A stretch of DNA of 64,000 nt, from NCBI RefSeq assembly GCF_007655485.1, contig NZ_VJXQ01000002.1, forward strand, positions 195,802-259,801, in the 5' to 3' direction. How positions within the stretch are numbered: the first letter of the stretch is position 1; each line of letters begins with the position of its first letter. This DNA comes from Halobellus captivus (GTDB lineage Archaea > Halobacteriota > Halobacteria > Halobacteriales > Haloferacaceae). Shown here one piece after another: positions 1 to 8,412 of this stretch. The notes under the pieces are model-generated. The model was not told the DNA's origin. It searched no databases and saw nothing but the letters and a program-made list of their open reading frames with translations. The position numbers and the translations under genes were made by a program.

Positions 1-2
1 TC

Positions 3-488
3 GACGATGCGGTTTCCGTGGCTGAGCGGGTCGCCCCCGACGTCCTCCAACTCCACGGCGGATTCACGGGAGAAGCGCTTCGGTCGATTCGCGAACGAGT
101 CGCCGTGGACGTGGTCGCCGCCGTCGATGCCGACGATCCGGAACGCGTCCGGTCGGTCGCCCCCGAGGTCGACGCCGTGCTCGTCGATTCGGTCGACGAC
201 GCGGGCGCGGGCGGGACCGGCGAGACGCACGACTGGGAGGCGACCGCCACGGTCGTCGCGACACTCGATGTGCCGGTGATCCTCGCGGGCGGGCTGACGC
301 CCGAGAACGTCGTCGAGGCGGTCGAGACGGTCCAGCCGTTCGCGGTCGACGTCGCCAGCGGCGTCGAGCGAGCCGGAGGCCGAAAGGACCGCGAGGCCGT
401 CGAAGCGTTCGTCGCGAACGCCGTCGGGGCGGGAACTAAATCGAAGCGCGCTGATGGCGACGCGAGAATCGAGGGGGTATCGCCGTGA
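3..488 (+). CDS. trpF: phosphoribosylanthranilate isomerase TrpF (5' end missing)
   Basis: Isomerises N-(5'-phosphoribosyl)anthranilate in tryptophan biosynthesis. The frame is already open at the window edge, so the N-terminal part of the barrel lies outside; a GTG at 18 is internal, because the residues before it continue the same strand. What is visible is the C-terminal half of a TIM barrel: VLQLHGG near the start, VDAVLVDS, a LAGGLTPENV phosphate-binding segment and a DVASGVE motif, all typical of TrpF. The stop overlaps the trpE GTG start by 4 nt, so the genes are translationally coupled. The family is usually about 200-220 residues; 161 are present. Confidence 0.93.
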   Translation, partial: DDAVSVAERVAPDVLQLHGGFTGEALRSIRERVAVDVVAAVDADDPERVRSVAPEVDAVLVDSVDDAGAGGTGETHDWEATATVVATLDVPVILAGGLTPENVVEAVETVQPFAVDVASGVERAGGRKDREAVEAFVANAVGAGTKSKRADGDARIEGVSP

Positions 489-2224
489 GCGACGGCCCTG
501 GAATGCTGTCGCAGTCGCGAGCGTCGTTCGTCGATGACGTCACCGGCGCGGTCGCTGACGCCGACGGCCCGGTGGTCGCGCACGTGACGGCCACGCTGCC
601 GAACGTGACGCCGCTTACGGCCTACGCCGCGCTGTCGGATCGCAGCGACTACGGATTCCTCTTAGAGAGCGCAGAGAAGACGGCCTCCAGCGATCCCGCG
701 GGCGCGTTCGCGCCCGATCACGTGACGGCCGACCGCCACGCGCGGTTCTCCTTCGTCGGCTACGATCCCGACGCCGTCGTCACCGTCGGTCCCGAGGGCG
801 TCGACGTCGAACGCCTCGGCGGACGCGCGGCCGAATACGTCGAGGTCGACGAGGCAGTTTCTGCGGGCGGATCGAAGGCGGACGGATCGAACGCTGAGGA
901 CCGCCCCGACGTGCTCGACCGACTCCGCGCGGCGTTCCCCGAACTGCCGCGCGTCGGCTTCCCCGAGGAGGACCGCCAGCAGCTCCGCGGCGGGCTGGTC
1001 GGGTTCCTCGCCTACGAGGCCGTCTACGACCTGTGGCTCTCGGAGGTCGGGATCGAGCGCCCCGAGACGGAGACGCCGGACGCGCAGTTCGTCCTCACGA
1101 CGAAGACACTCTCGTTCGATCACGCGCGCTCGTCGGCGTCGCTCGTCCTCACGCCGGTCGTCGGCCCCGACGACGATCCGGGCGAGATCTACGACGACCT
1201 CCGCGCGGAGGCCGACGCCGTCGCGTCGACGCTCGCGGACGCGACGCCCCCCGAAACGGGCGGCTTCGTCCGCAGCGGCGAATCGGCAGGCCCGAAAGAC
1301 GAGTACGAGGTCGCGGTGCGAGAGACGAAAGCGCACGTCCTCGACGGCGACATCTACCAGGGGGTCATCTCCCGCGTGCGCGAACTCCGCGGCGAGGTCG
1401 ATCCGCTTGGCCTGTACGAGGCGCTACGGGAGGTCAACCCCTCGCCGTACATGTACGTCCTCCGGCACGACGACCGCCACATCGTCGGCGCGAGTCCCGA
1501 GACGCTCGTCTCCGTCCGCGGCGACCGCGTCGTCTCGAACCCCATCGCGGGGACGTGCCCGCGCGGGACGAGCCCCGTCGAGGACCGGCGGCTCGCCGGA
1601 GAGATGCTCGCCGACGGGAAGGAACGCGCCGAGCACACGATGCTCGTCGACCTCGCGCGCAACGACGTCCGCCGGGTCTCTGACGCCGGGAGCGTCCGCG
1701 TCGAGGAGTTTATGAACGTCCTGAAGTACAGCCACGTCCAGCACATCGAATCGACCGTGACGGGCACGCTCGCGGGGTCGGACAGTTCCAACGGCGAATA
1801 TCCCGAAGGAGCCGACGCGTTCGACGCGACCCGCGCGACGTTCCCGGCCGGGACGCTGACGGGCGCGCCGAAGGTCCGCGCGATGGAGATCGTCGACGAC
1901 CTCGAGGGGAGTCCGCGAGGCGTCTACGGCGGCGGCGTCGGCTACTACTCGTGGTCCGGCGACGCCGACTTCGCGATCGTGATCCGCACGGCGACGGTCG
2001 ACTGCGGCGGCCCGGAGGACGTCATCTCCGTTCGCGCCGGTGCCGGGATCGTCGCGGACAGTGATCCGACCGCCGAGTACGAGGAGACCGAACAGAAGAT
2101 GGACGGCGTCCTGACGGCGGTCGAGCGGATCGAGGAAGCGGGGGACCGAGGAACCGAGGAAATGGTGGATGATGTCGAGAAGAACACGGGCGAACAGCCC
2201 GTTTCCGGGGAGGTGTCGCGATGA
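485..2224 (+). CDS. trpE: anthranilate synthase component I TrpE
   Basis: Makes anthranilate from chorismate with ammonia delivered by TrpG. The 579-residue protein has the chorismate-binding fold, with the LTGAPKVRAMEIVDDLE segment and the GGGVGYYSWSGDADFAIVIRT block close to the C-terminus, and GTCPRG in the middle. It starts with GTG overlapping the trpF stop (GTGA) and its own stop overlaps the trpG ATG by 4 nt. An acidic tail follows the catalytic core, as is common in halophiles. The trpF-E-G order fits the known haloarchaeal trp operon. I see no attenuator because the operon promoter is outside the window. Confidence 0.96.
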   Translation: MSDGPGMLSQSRASFVDDVTGAVADADGPVVAHVTATLPNVTPLTAYAALSDRSDYGFLLESAEKTASSDPAGAFAPDHVTADRHARFSFVGYDPDAVVTVGPEGVDVERLGGRAAEYVEVDEAVSAGGSKADGSNAEDRPDVLDRLRAAFPELPRVGFPEEDRQQLRGGLVGFLAYEAVYDLWLSEVGIERPETETPDAQFVLTTKTLSFDHARSSASLVLTPVVGPDDDPGEIYDDLRAEADAVASTLADATPPETGGFVRSGESAGPKDEYEVAVRETKAHVLDGDIYQGVISRVRELRGEVDPLGLYEALREVNPSPYMYVLRHDDRHIVGASPETLVSVRGDRVVSNPIAGTCPRGTSPVEDRRLAGEMLADGKERAEHTMLVDLARNDVRRVSDAGSVRVEEFMNVLKYSHVQHIESTVTGTLAGSDSSNGEYPEGADAFDATRATFPAGTLTGAPKVRAMEIVDDLEGSPRGVYGGGVGYYSWSGDADFAIVIRTATVDCGGPEDVISVRAGAGIVADSDPTAEYEETEQKMDGVLTAVERIEEAGDRGTEEMVDDVEKNTGEQPVSGEVSR

Positions 2225-2901
2225 CCCTCCGACTGCTCGTCGTCGACAACTTCGACTCCTTCACGTACAACCTCGTGGAGTACTTCTCCGAACAGCGGGT
2301 CGACGGCGAACCCGTCGAGGTAGTCGTCAGAAAGAACACGGCAGAGATAGACGAACTCCGCGAGATCGCCCCCGACGCGATCGTCATCAGCCCGGGACCG
2401 GGCCACCCGAAGAACGAGCGCGACGTCGGCGTCACCACCGAGGTTCTGACGTCGCTCTCGGAGACGACACCGACGCTGGGCGTCTGCCTCGGGCTCGAAG
2501 CCGCGGTGTACGCCTACGGCGGCGAGATCGGCCACGCCCCGGAGCCGATCCACGGGAAGGCCTACCCCGTCGATCACGACGGCCGCGGCGTCTTTTCGGG
2601 GCTCGACCAGGGCTTTCAGGCCGGGCGGTACCACTCGCTCATCGCGACCAGCGTCCCCGACTGCTTCGAGGTGTCGGCGACGACGGAGCACGCGCTGTCT
2701 GCGGAGGGTGGTTCTGAGTCGGTGGCGTCCGCGTCTGACTCGACCGACCTCGTGATGGGCGTTCGCCACCGGGAGTTCCCGATCGAGGCCGTGCAGTTCC
2801 ACCCCGAATCCGTGCTGACGGGCGTCGGCCACGACGTCGTCCGGAACTTCCTCGAAGAATGCGTCTTCGCTCGGCGGAAAACGAGCGCGACACAGACCTG
2901 A
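2221..2901 (+). CDS. trpG: anthranilate synthase glutamine amidotransferase TrpG
   Basis: Class I glutamine amidotransferase subunit that releases ammonia from glutamine for TrpE. The 226-residue sequence opens with LLVVDNFDSFTYNLVEYF, has the ISPGPGHP oxyanion strand, the nucleophile Cys89 in GVCLGLEA and a C-terminal VQFHPES with the catalytic His and Glu. The usual GHQ after the nucleophile Cys is GLE here, a small departure. ATG overlaps the trpE stop (ATGA), so it is the last gene of the trp operon; a 58 bp gap and a convergent small gene follow. Confidence 0.95.
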   Translation: MTLRLLVVDNFDSFTYNLVEYFSEQRVDGEPVEVVVRKNTAEIDELREIAPDAIVISPGPGHPKNERDVGVTTEVLTSLSETTPTLGVCLGLEAAVYAYGGEIGHAPEPIHGKAYPVDHDGRGVFSGLDQGFQAGRYHSLIATSVPDCFEVSATTEHALSAEGGSESVASASDSTDLVMGVRHREFPIEAVQFHPESVLTGVGHDVVRNFLEECVFARRKTSATQT

Positions 2902-2959
2902 CGCTGATTGGACGGAGCAGTCGTGTCCGTCCGTCGGGGCCGGAATCCAGCGTTCGAAG

Positions 2960-3184
2960 TTACAGCACGCTGATGCCGAAGAAAGAGAGGAGCAACAGCG
3001 CGCCGACGACGACGGCAGCGATCGTGACCAGGCGCCAGGCGATCTTGAGCGCGATCCGTCCGATGATGATCACCAGACCGATCGCAACGATCACGGCGAG
3101 GGCCTGTCCGAGGGGCTGCGACAGCAGCCCACCGAGTTGCATCGGGGCGAACGCCGTCACGGCCGAGGTGAGTAGGGACATCAT
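2960..3184 (-). CDS. small two-helix membrane protein
   Basis: A 74-residue protein starting at tandem ATGs (3184 and 3181). A TATA-like cttattcc lies at about 3208-3215, 27 nt upstream, which supports a leaderless start here rather than the longer open frame that reaches further upstream. One hydrophobic stretch covers about residues 25-45 (LAVIVAIGLVIIIG) and a second residues 52-72 (LVTIAAVVVGALLLLSFFG), with basic residues between. It converges with trpG. I do not recognise a family with a known function; it looks like one of the many small haloarchaeal integral membrane proteins. Confidence 0.6.
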   Translation of the reverse strand: MMSLLTSAVTAFAPMQLGGLLSQPLGQALAVIVAIGLVIIIGRIALKIAWRLVTIAAVVVGALLLLSFFGISVL

Positions 3185-3272
3185 ACCACCGTATCTTCCG
3201 AGGAGGGAATAAGTCTGTGGGAGCGTTTTCGAACTAAAACCGAAAACCGCGGTACTGAGCGGTGTACTGCTG

Positions 3273-3293
3273 ATACCATATAATATTTGGTAT
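3273..3293. repeat. AT-rich inverted repeat in the 500 bp gap before nrdJ
   Basis: Arms atacca and tggtat flank a nine-base AT-only centre and are followed by a run of five T. This is the most AT-rich spot in the otherwise gene-free 3185-3616 stretch. It could be an operator for the divergent transcription units or a terminator-like hairpin. Apart from this repeat and the promoter at 3546, I see nothing else in the gap. Confidence 0.35.
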
Positions 3294-3545
3294 TTTTCTG
3301 CGTACGGTCCACGTACCGCTGAGATCACAGTCCCGCCACACCACTGCCAACGGTGAACTACCGGATATGGTTCCCGTACTAACCACCCTTGGGTTCACCT
3401 GGATAATCGGACGACAGCGTCGGTTTTAGGGAACGGATATTCCACTTTCACTTCGGTCTGCGTAGCTTGATATCCGCCGTGTGAGTACGAACTGTCGCAA
3501 CGGCAACACCGTGCCGACGGCGGTCGTGTATAAGGTGCTCGATGT

Positions 3546-3557
3546 GATATTTATATG
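3546..3557 (+). promoter_or_regulatory. TATA-like promoter for nrdJ
   Basis: The sequence gatatttatatg is a strong archaeal TATA box in GC-rich DNA. It would set transcription near 3578, giving a leader of about 110 nt before nrdJ, unlike most leaderless genes in this window. The leader carries a Shine-Dalgarno ggagg at 3676-3680, 8 nt before the nrdJ ATG. Confidence 0.55.
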
Positions 3558-3616
3558 GGGATACCCGGATACCGAAGCCTTAACCGACCGGCCGCACTCA
3601 CAAGACATCGTTACAA

Positions 3617-3688
3617 ATGACCGGAACTGAGCCACGCAATCGATCCGAAAACGTCCGGTGTGACAGCACTGGACCGGAGGAACAGTAG
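3617..3688 (+). CDS. possible 23-codon upstream ORF abutting nrdJ
   Basis: An ATG at 3617 opens a 23-residue frame (starting MTGTEPRNRS) whose TAG stop at 3686-3688 is immediately followed by the nrdJ ATG. It lies in the same frame as nrdJ, so only the TAG separates them, and the nrdJ Shine-Dalgarno sits inside its last codons. It may be a leader peptide coupling translation to nrdJ, or chance. No homology is recognised. Confidence 0.3.
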   Translation: MTGTEPRNRSENVRCDSTGPEEQ

Positions 3689-6600
3689 ATGAGCACACCC
3701 AACGTGGGCGCAGGTGACCTCGAACTTCCCGTCAAGCGAACCGACGGGGACACCCTCGAAGAGCGACTCACCGCGAACGCCTACCACAACATCCTGCCCG
3801 CGCGGTACCTCCGCAAGGACGCCAACGGCCATCCCGCCGAGACGCAGGAGGAACTCTTCCCGCGCGTCGCCAAGAACGTCGCGCTCGCCGAGGCGGTCTA
3901 CGAGGCCGAAAAGCGGGACATCGACGTGACCGTCACGCCCGAGCAATTGAAGCCCGACCACCCGCGCCGCGACGAACTCGCCGAGGACGTGTTCGGGAAG
4001 GGCGTCACCCCAGAGGCGGACGCGGAGACGTCGCTGTCGGTGTACAACGTCAACAAGTTCGCCTACGACACCGTCGTTCCCGAACTCCCCAAGGAGATCC
4101 GCTCCGCGGTCGAAAACAAGCGACAGGAGTTCGAGGAGCTGATGGAGGACCTCTCCTTTATGCCGAACTCGCCGACGCTGATGAACGCGGGCGACGAACT
4201 CCAGCAGCTCTCGGCGTGTTTCGTCGATTCGCCGGACGACGACATCGACGACATCCACCAGACCGCGAAGGAGGCCGCACAGGTCTTCCAGAGCGGCGGC
4301 GGGATGGGGTACGCGTTCTGGCGACTCCGTCCCTACGGCGACGCAGTCGGATCGACCGGCGGCATCGCCTCGGGCCCGATCACGTTTATGCGGACGTACG
4401 ATCAGCTCTGTGAGACGATCGCACAGGGCGGCGCGCGGCGTGGCGCACAGATGGGCGTGATGCGCGTCAGCCACCCGGACGTCATCCAGTTCCTCCACGC
4501 GAAGAACAAGGACGTCTCGCTGGCGAACACGCTTCGGCTCAACGACCCCGACGACTTCACGCACAACTCCTTCGCGGACGCGCTCGAAGAGGCGCGCGAA
4601 CTCATCGACGAGGAGGGACGCGTCCCCAAACACCTCCGGAACGCGGTCGAGGGGCACCTCTCGAACTTCAACATCTCCGTCGGCGTCACCGACGACTTTA
4701 TGGAGGCGTTGTTCGCGGGCGAGGAGTTCACCTTCACGAACCCCCGCACGGAGGAACCACACGTCGCGACGCCCGAGACGAAGGAACTGTACGATATGTT
4801 CGGGCTCGGCGAGCACGTCGAGGTCGGCGAAGTGCTCTCGGTCCCGGCCGAGAAGCTCTGGGACCAGATCGTCGACGGCGCGCACGAGAACGGCGAACCG
4901 GGCGTCATCTACCTCGAACGCGTCAACAAACAGCACTCCTTCGACGTCGAGGAGCACCCCGACCACCGGATCCTGGCGACGAACCCCTGCGGCGAGCAGC
5001 CGCTCGAAGAGTACGAGGCCTGCAACCTCGGACACATCAACCTCTCGACGCTCGTCGACTTCGACGCTCCCGACTGGCGGCTCTGGTACGACGAGCACGG
5101 CGACGAGTTCGACGCGTTCGAAGACGCCGTCGACGCGTTCCTCGCCGACGCCATCGACTGGGAGGAGTTCGACTACCGCATCGACCGAGGGACGCACTTC
5201 CTCGAGAACGTCGTCACGATGTCGGACTTCCCGGTGCCCGAAATCGAGCAGAAGGTCCGCGATATGCGGAAGATCGGGCTGGGCGTAATGGGGCTGGCGC
5301 AGCTGTACATCCAGCTCGGCATCCAGTACGGTACCGAGGCGGGCAACGAGGTCGCCCGACAGCTGATGACGCACATCAACCACACCTCGAAGTGGACCAG
5401 TCACGAACTCGCCGACGAGCGCGGCGCGTTCAACGACTGGGACGACTCGAAGTACGCGAACCCGACCGAATACCGAGAGTGGTTCGAGCACCACACCGGC
5501 CTCGACGCCGACGAGTGGGCCGAGGGCTTCCCGGTCCGGAATCACAACACGACCACCGTCGCGCCGACGGGCACGACCTCGATGGTCGGCAACACGACGG
5601 GCGGGATCGAGCCGATCTACAACGTCGCCTACTACAAGAACGTCTCAGACGACGTCCAGGGCGACGAGATGCTCGTCGAGTTCGACGATTACTTCCTCCG
5701 AGTCCTGGAGGCCAACGACATCGACGTCGACGCCGTAAAGAAAGAGGCCCAAGAGCAGATGGCCGCGAACGAGTTCGACGGCGTCTCGTCGCTGTCGACC
5801 GTCCCGGACGCCATCTCGGAGCTGTTCGTCGTCACCGGCGACCTCTCGGGCAAGCAGCACGCGGCGGTCCAGTGCGCCACCCAGGAGGGCGTCGACTCCG
5901 CCATCTCGAAGACCTGCAACTTCCCGAACTCCGCGTCGAAGGAGGATATGGACGAGGTGTACCGCTACATCTACCGTAACGGCGGCAAGGGCGTCACCGT
6001 CTACCGCGACGGCACGCGCTCGAAGCAGGTCCTCACCACCCGCGCGAAGAACGCCGACTTCGCCGACGAGGGCGAGGCCGCGGAGACGCTGGTCGAACAG
6101 ATCGAGGAGGTCTTCGGCGGCCTCGAGGGCTTCCTCGACAACGAGGCCGTACAGGCCGCGCTCGACGAGGAGGTCGACCGCCTCCTGTCGGCGGCCGACG
6201 GCGAGACCGATCTGGGCAAGAAACGGCCGCGGCCGGACGTGCTCCACGGCGTGACCCAGCGCATCGACACGGGCTACGGAAAGCTCTACGTCAACATCAA
6301 CGAGGACGAGCACGGCCAGCCGTTCGAGCTGTTCGCGAACATCGGCAACTCCGGCGGCTTCACCGCCTCCTTCACCGAGGCGCTCGCGAAGACCATCTCG
6401 ACTGCGCTCCGCTCCGGCGTCGATCCGAGCGAGATCGCCAGCGAGCTACAGGGCATCCGCAGCCCGAAGGTCGCCTGGGACAAAGGCGAGCAGATCAACT
6501 CCATTCCGGACGCGATCGGCACGGCGATGCGGCGCTACCTCGACGGCGAGATCGACAAGGGCTACCCGCAGCAGCAGAACCTCACGGAACTGTCCGATGG

Positions 6601-6844
6601 GGCCGAAGCCGACCTCTCGGCGGGTCGCGAAACCGACGGCGGCGCGGCCGTCGACGTCGGCGACGCACCCGTGAACCCCGACGCGCAGACGGACGACGGA
6701 ACGCCGATGGACGCCGCACCGGACGCGACCGACGACCTGCTCGCGGCCGGAGAGAGCCCCGAATGCCCCGAGTGCGGCAGTATGTCGCTGTACTACTCCG
6801 AAGGCTGCAAGACCTGCGAGTCCTGCGGCTGGTCGGAGTGCTGA
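3689..6844 (+). CDS. nrdJ: adenosylcobalamin-dependent (class II) ribonucleoside-diphosphate reductase
   Basis: Reduces ribonucleotides to deoxyribonucleotides by radical chemistry started by coenzyme B12. The 1051 residues contain the first redox cysteine at 177 (LSACFVDS), the finger loop NPCGEQPLEEYEACNLG with Asn432, the thiyl-radical Cys434 and the catalytic Glu, a VAPTGTTSMVGNTTGGIEP phosphate-binding loop, and KTCNFPNSAS further on. A linker rich in Asp and Ala (about 960-1020) leads to a C-terminal zinc ribbon with four or more Cys (CPECGS and CKTCESCG), as in long class II enzymes. The ATG at 3689 has ggagg 8 nt upstream. It appears to be transcribed alone. No separate beta subunit gene is nearby, as expected for class II. 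Confidence 0.96.
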   Translation: MSTPNVGAGDLELPVKRTDGDTLEERLTANAYHNILPARYLRKDANGHPAETQEELFPRVAKNVALAEAVYEAEKRDIDVTVTPEQLKPDHPRRDELAEDVFGKGVTPEADAETSLSVYNVNKFAYDTVVPELPKEIRSAVENKRQEFEELMEDLSFMPNSPTLMNAGDELQQLSACFVDSPDDDIDDIHQTAKEAAQVFQSGGGMGYAFWRLRPYGDAVGSTGGIASGPITFMRTYDQLCETIAQGGARRGAQMGVMRVSHPDVIQFLHAKNKDVSLANTLRLNDPDDFTHNSFADALEEARELIDEEGRVPKHLRNAVEGHLSNFNISVGVTDDFMEALFAGEEFTFTNPRTEEPHVATPETKELYDMFGLGEHVEVGEVLSVPAEKLWDQIVDGAHENGEPGVIYLERVNKQHSFDVEEHPDHRILATNPCGEQPLEEYEACNLGHINLSTLVDFDAPDWRLWYDEHGDEFDAFEDAVDAFLADAIDWEEFDYRIDRGTHFLENVVTMSDFPVPEIEQKVRDMRKIGLGVMGLAQLYIQLGIQYGTEAGNEVARQLMTHINHTSKWTSHELADERGAFNDWDDSKYANPTEYREWFEHHTGLDADEWAEGFPVRNHNTTTVAPTGTTSMVGNTTGGIEPIYNVAYYKNVSDDVQGDEMLVEFDDYFLRVLEANDIDVDAVKKEAQEQMAANEFDGVSSLSTVPDAISELFVVTGDLSGKQHAAVQCATQEGVDSAISKTCNFPNSASKEDMDEVYRYIYRNGGKGVTVYRDGTRSKQVLTTRAKNADFADEGEAAETLVEQIEEVFGGLEGFLDNEAVQAALDEEVDRLLSAADGETDLGKKRPRPDVLHGVTQRIDTGYGKLYVNINEDEHGQPFELFANIGNSGGFTASFTEALAKTISTALRSGVDPSEIASELQGIRSPKVAWDKGEQINSIPDAIGTAMRRYLDGEIDKGYPQQQNLTELSDGAEADLSAGRETDGGAAVDVGDAPVNPDAQTDDGTPMDAAPDATDDLLAAGESPECPECGSMSLYYSEGCKTCESCGWSEC

Positions 6845-6924
6845 GCGTCGGCTGAACGCGCTCGGTTTCGCCGGTTCGACTGTCGACGGGTCGGTTCCGA
6901 CTCGCTTTTCAAACGCGAACCTTC

Positions 6925-6931
6925 TTATCGT
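6925..6931 (+). promoter_or_regulatory. TATA-like box for the small zinc-finger gene
   Basis: cttatcg centred near 6927 is about 25 nt before the GTG at 6952, the spacing expected for a leaderless transcript. It fixes the GTG as the start of the following 55-residue gene. Confidence 0.5.
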
Positions 6932-6951
6932 CGGCGAGCGCCGGGTCCGAC

Positions 6952-7119
6952 GTGAGCGATCCGAGCGAGGCGAGTGACGCGGCCGACGTCGACGACGGCG
7001 TCGAGACGCTCCCCGGACGTCCGTGTCCGATCTGCGAGCGATCGATGGACCATCGCCACTGCAAGTACGTCTGCCCCGAGCACGGCGTGATCTACGACTG
7101 CAGCGACACGTTCTGGTGA
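6952..7119 (+). CDS. 55-residue zinc-finger protein
   Basis: A short gene starting with GTG and ending TGA just before the crtB promoter. After an acidic N-terminus (Asp, Glu, Ser, Ala, residues 1-20) it has CPIC, then HRHCKYVCPEHG and YDC: two Cys pairs plus several His, enough for one or two zinc sites. Small Cx2C proteins of this kind are a known haloarchaeal group, and one member (HVO_2523 family) lies beside crtB in Haloferax, so the position matches. Its role is unknown; binding to nucleic acid or protein is an inference. The TATA box at about 6927 supports the start and separates it from nrdJ. Confidence 0.75.
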   Translation: MSDPSEASDAADVDDGVETLPGRPCPICERSMDHRHCKYVCPEHGVIYDCSDTFW

Positions 7120-7215
7120 TATGACAATATCCGGAGAGGTGCGAGAATCGTGGTATATGAGTCTACTGGCCGTTTCTTCCAGTTTCGCCTGATTTTCTTT
7201 CAGATCGGCACGAAG

Positions 7216-7225
7216 CGTTATATGA
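7216..7225 (+). promoter_or_regulatory. probable crtB promoter, with an upstream repeat of the same motif
   Basis: The TATA-like cgttatatga here is 27-30 nt before an ATG at 7251. The ten bases tatatgagtc occur both at this site and at about 7155, 66 bp upstream, so there may be two promoters or a repeated regulatory element in front of crtB. Confidence 0.45.
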
Positions 7226-7250
7226 GTCCGGTCCGTCCATTGGATGACAG

Positions 7251-7301
7251 ATGAGTGGTCCGACGGTACCGCGACGAGACGCCCTGAACCGTGACACCTA
7301 A
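7251..7301 (+). CDS. possible 16-residue leader peptide before crtB
   Basis: ATG at 7251 sits at the predicted transcript start and opens MSGPTVPRRDALNRDT followed by TAA; the crtB ATG begins two bases after that stop. crtB itself has no visible Shine-Dalgarno, so translation could reach it by termination and re-initiation from this leader. The frame differs from crtB, so it is not an N-terminal extension. Confidence 0.4.
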   Translation: MSGPTVPRRDALNRDT

Positions 7302-7303
7302 CG

Positions 7304-8332
7304 ATGGTCAAAGCAGAACAGATCCGACAGAGCAAGGCGATTCAGCGCCGCACGGGAAAGACCTTCCACCTGGCGACTCGGGTCCTCCCCGAGCGCGTCC
7401 GGCACGCGACGTACGTGCTGTACGCGTTCTTCAGGATGGCCGACGAAGTCGTCGACGCGGCCGACACGGCTTCGCCAGCCGAACAGCGCCGCCAACTCGA
7501 AGAACTGCGCAGGCAGGTGCTCGGTCACGAGAAGAGCGACGATCCGGTGCTCGTCGCGTTCGTCGAGCTTCGCGAGCGGTACGACATCGCCGAGGCCGAC
7601 ATCGACGTGTTCGTCGATGCGATGCTCGCAGATATCGAGAAGGACCGTTACGAGACCTACGAGGAGTTGGAGGCGTACATGGACGGGTCGGCCGCGGCCG
7701 TCGGCCGGATGATGACCCAGATTATGGAGACGCCGGAGGCCGAACGGGCGCTGCCGCACGCCACGGCCCTCGGTGAGGCGTTCCAACTCTCAAATTTCCT
7801 CCGTGACGTCCGCGAGGACGTCGTCGAACGCGACCGGATCTACCTCCCGCGGGAGACGCTCGACGAGCACGGCGTCACCGAAGAACAGATCCTGAACTTC
7901 GAGTTCGACGGGGACTTTCGCGCGGCGATGGAGGCCGAACTCCGGCGGACCGAATCGCTCTACCGCGAGGGCGTCGAGGGGATTCCGCACCTACCCGAGG
8001 ACTGCCAGTTCGCGGTGCTTCTGGCGGCCGTGCTCTACGCCGACCACCACCGCGAGATCCGGAAACTGGACTGCGACGTCCTCTCGACGACGCCGTCGCT
8101 GTCGACGTCACGAAAGCTGCTGTTACTCGTGAAGACCCGGCTGTACTGGGCGGTCGAGCGCGATCCGGTCGCCGTCTTCCGACAAGTCAGCGTCGTTCCG
8201 TATCCCGAAGAAGACGAGGCGGCGACCGAATCGGGTCACTCGGGCCCGTCCACGAACCGGACGTGGTGGCCGCTCTCCTCGGGGTGTCTGGGCCGCCGGC
8301 TGTCCGGGTGGATCCGCGGGTTCACCGAATAA
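7304..8332 (+). CDS. crtB: phytoene synthase CrtB
   Basis: Condenses two geranylgeranyl diphosphates to 15-cis-phytoene, the first committed step to C40 and C50 carotenoids. The 342-residue all-helical squalene/phytoene synthase has both aspartate motifs that bind Mg-diphosphate: DEVVD at 47-51 and DVRED at 168-172, with YVLYAFFRMAD before the first. The C-terminal 40 residues are a less conserved tail. It faces the crtD-lyeJ-cruF operon tail to tail, which supplies the later steps to bacterioruberin. The start at 7304 is the first ATG matching the family and follows the short leader frame by two bases. Confidence 0.95.
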   Translation: MVKAEQIRQSKAIQRRTGKTFHLATRVLPERVRHATYVLYAFFRMADEVVDAADTASPAEQRRQLEELRRQVLGHEKSDDPVLVAFVELRERYDIAEADIDVFVDAMLADIEKDRYETYEELEAYMDGSAAAVGRMMTQIMETPEAERALPHATALGEAFQLSNFLRDVREDVVERDRIYLPRETLDEHGVTEEQILNFEFDGDFRAAMEAELRRTESLYREGVEGIPHLPEDCQFAVLLAAVLYADHHREIRKLDCDVLSTTPSLSTSRKLLLLVKTRLYWAVERDPVAVFRQVSVVPYPEEDEAATESGHSGPSTNRTWWPLSSGCLGRRLSGWIRGFTE

Positions 8333-8412
8333 CTGACGGCCGCCGTCCGCGACGGCGCACGGTGTTCGTCGTCAACTGGCGGCTTTCGGTCGGTCGTCGC
8401 TCTTCCTGCCAA

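Noticed and set aside
3185..3688. Cobalamin riboswitch upstream of B12-dependent nrdJ
   Set aside because: No B12-box-like sequence is visible and such riboswitches are not typical of haloarchaea; only a TATA box, an inverted repeat and an upstream frame are seen.
3426..3698. 90-codon minus-strand frame with several Cys in the nrdJ upstream gap
   Set aside because: It overlaps the nrdJ promoter and leader, has irregular codon use and no recognisable fold.
3611..5545. Long minus-strand frame of 644 codons opposite nrdJ
   Set aside because: It mirrors the highly biased codons of nrdJ, has no domain, and nrdJ is unmistakable on the other strand.
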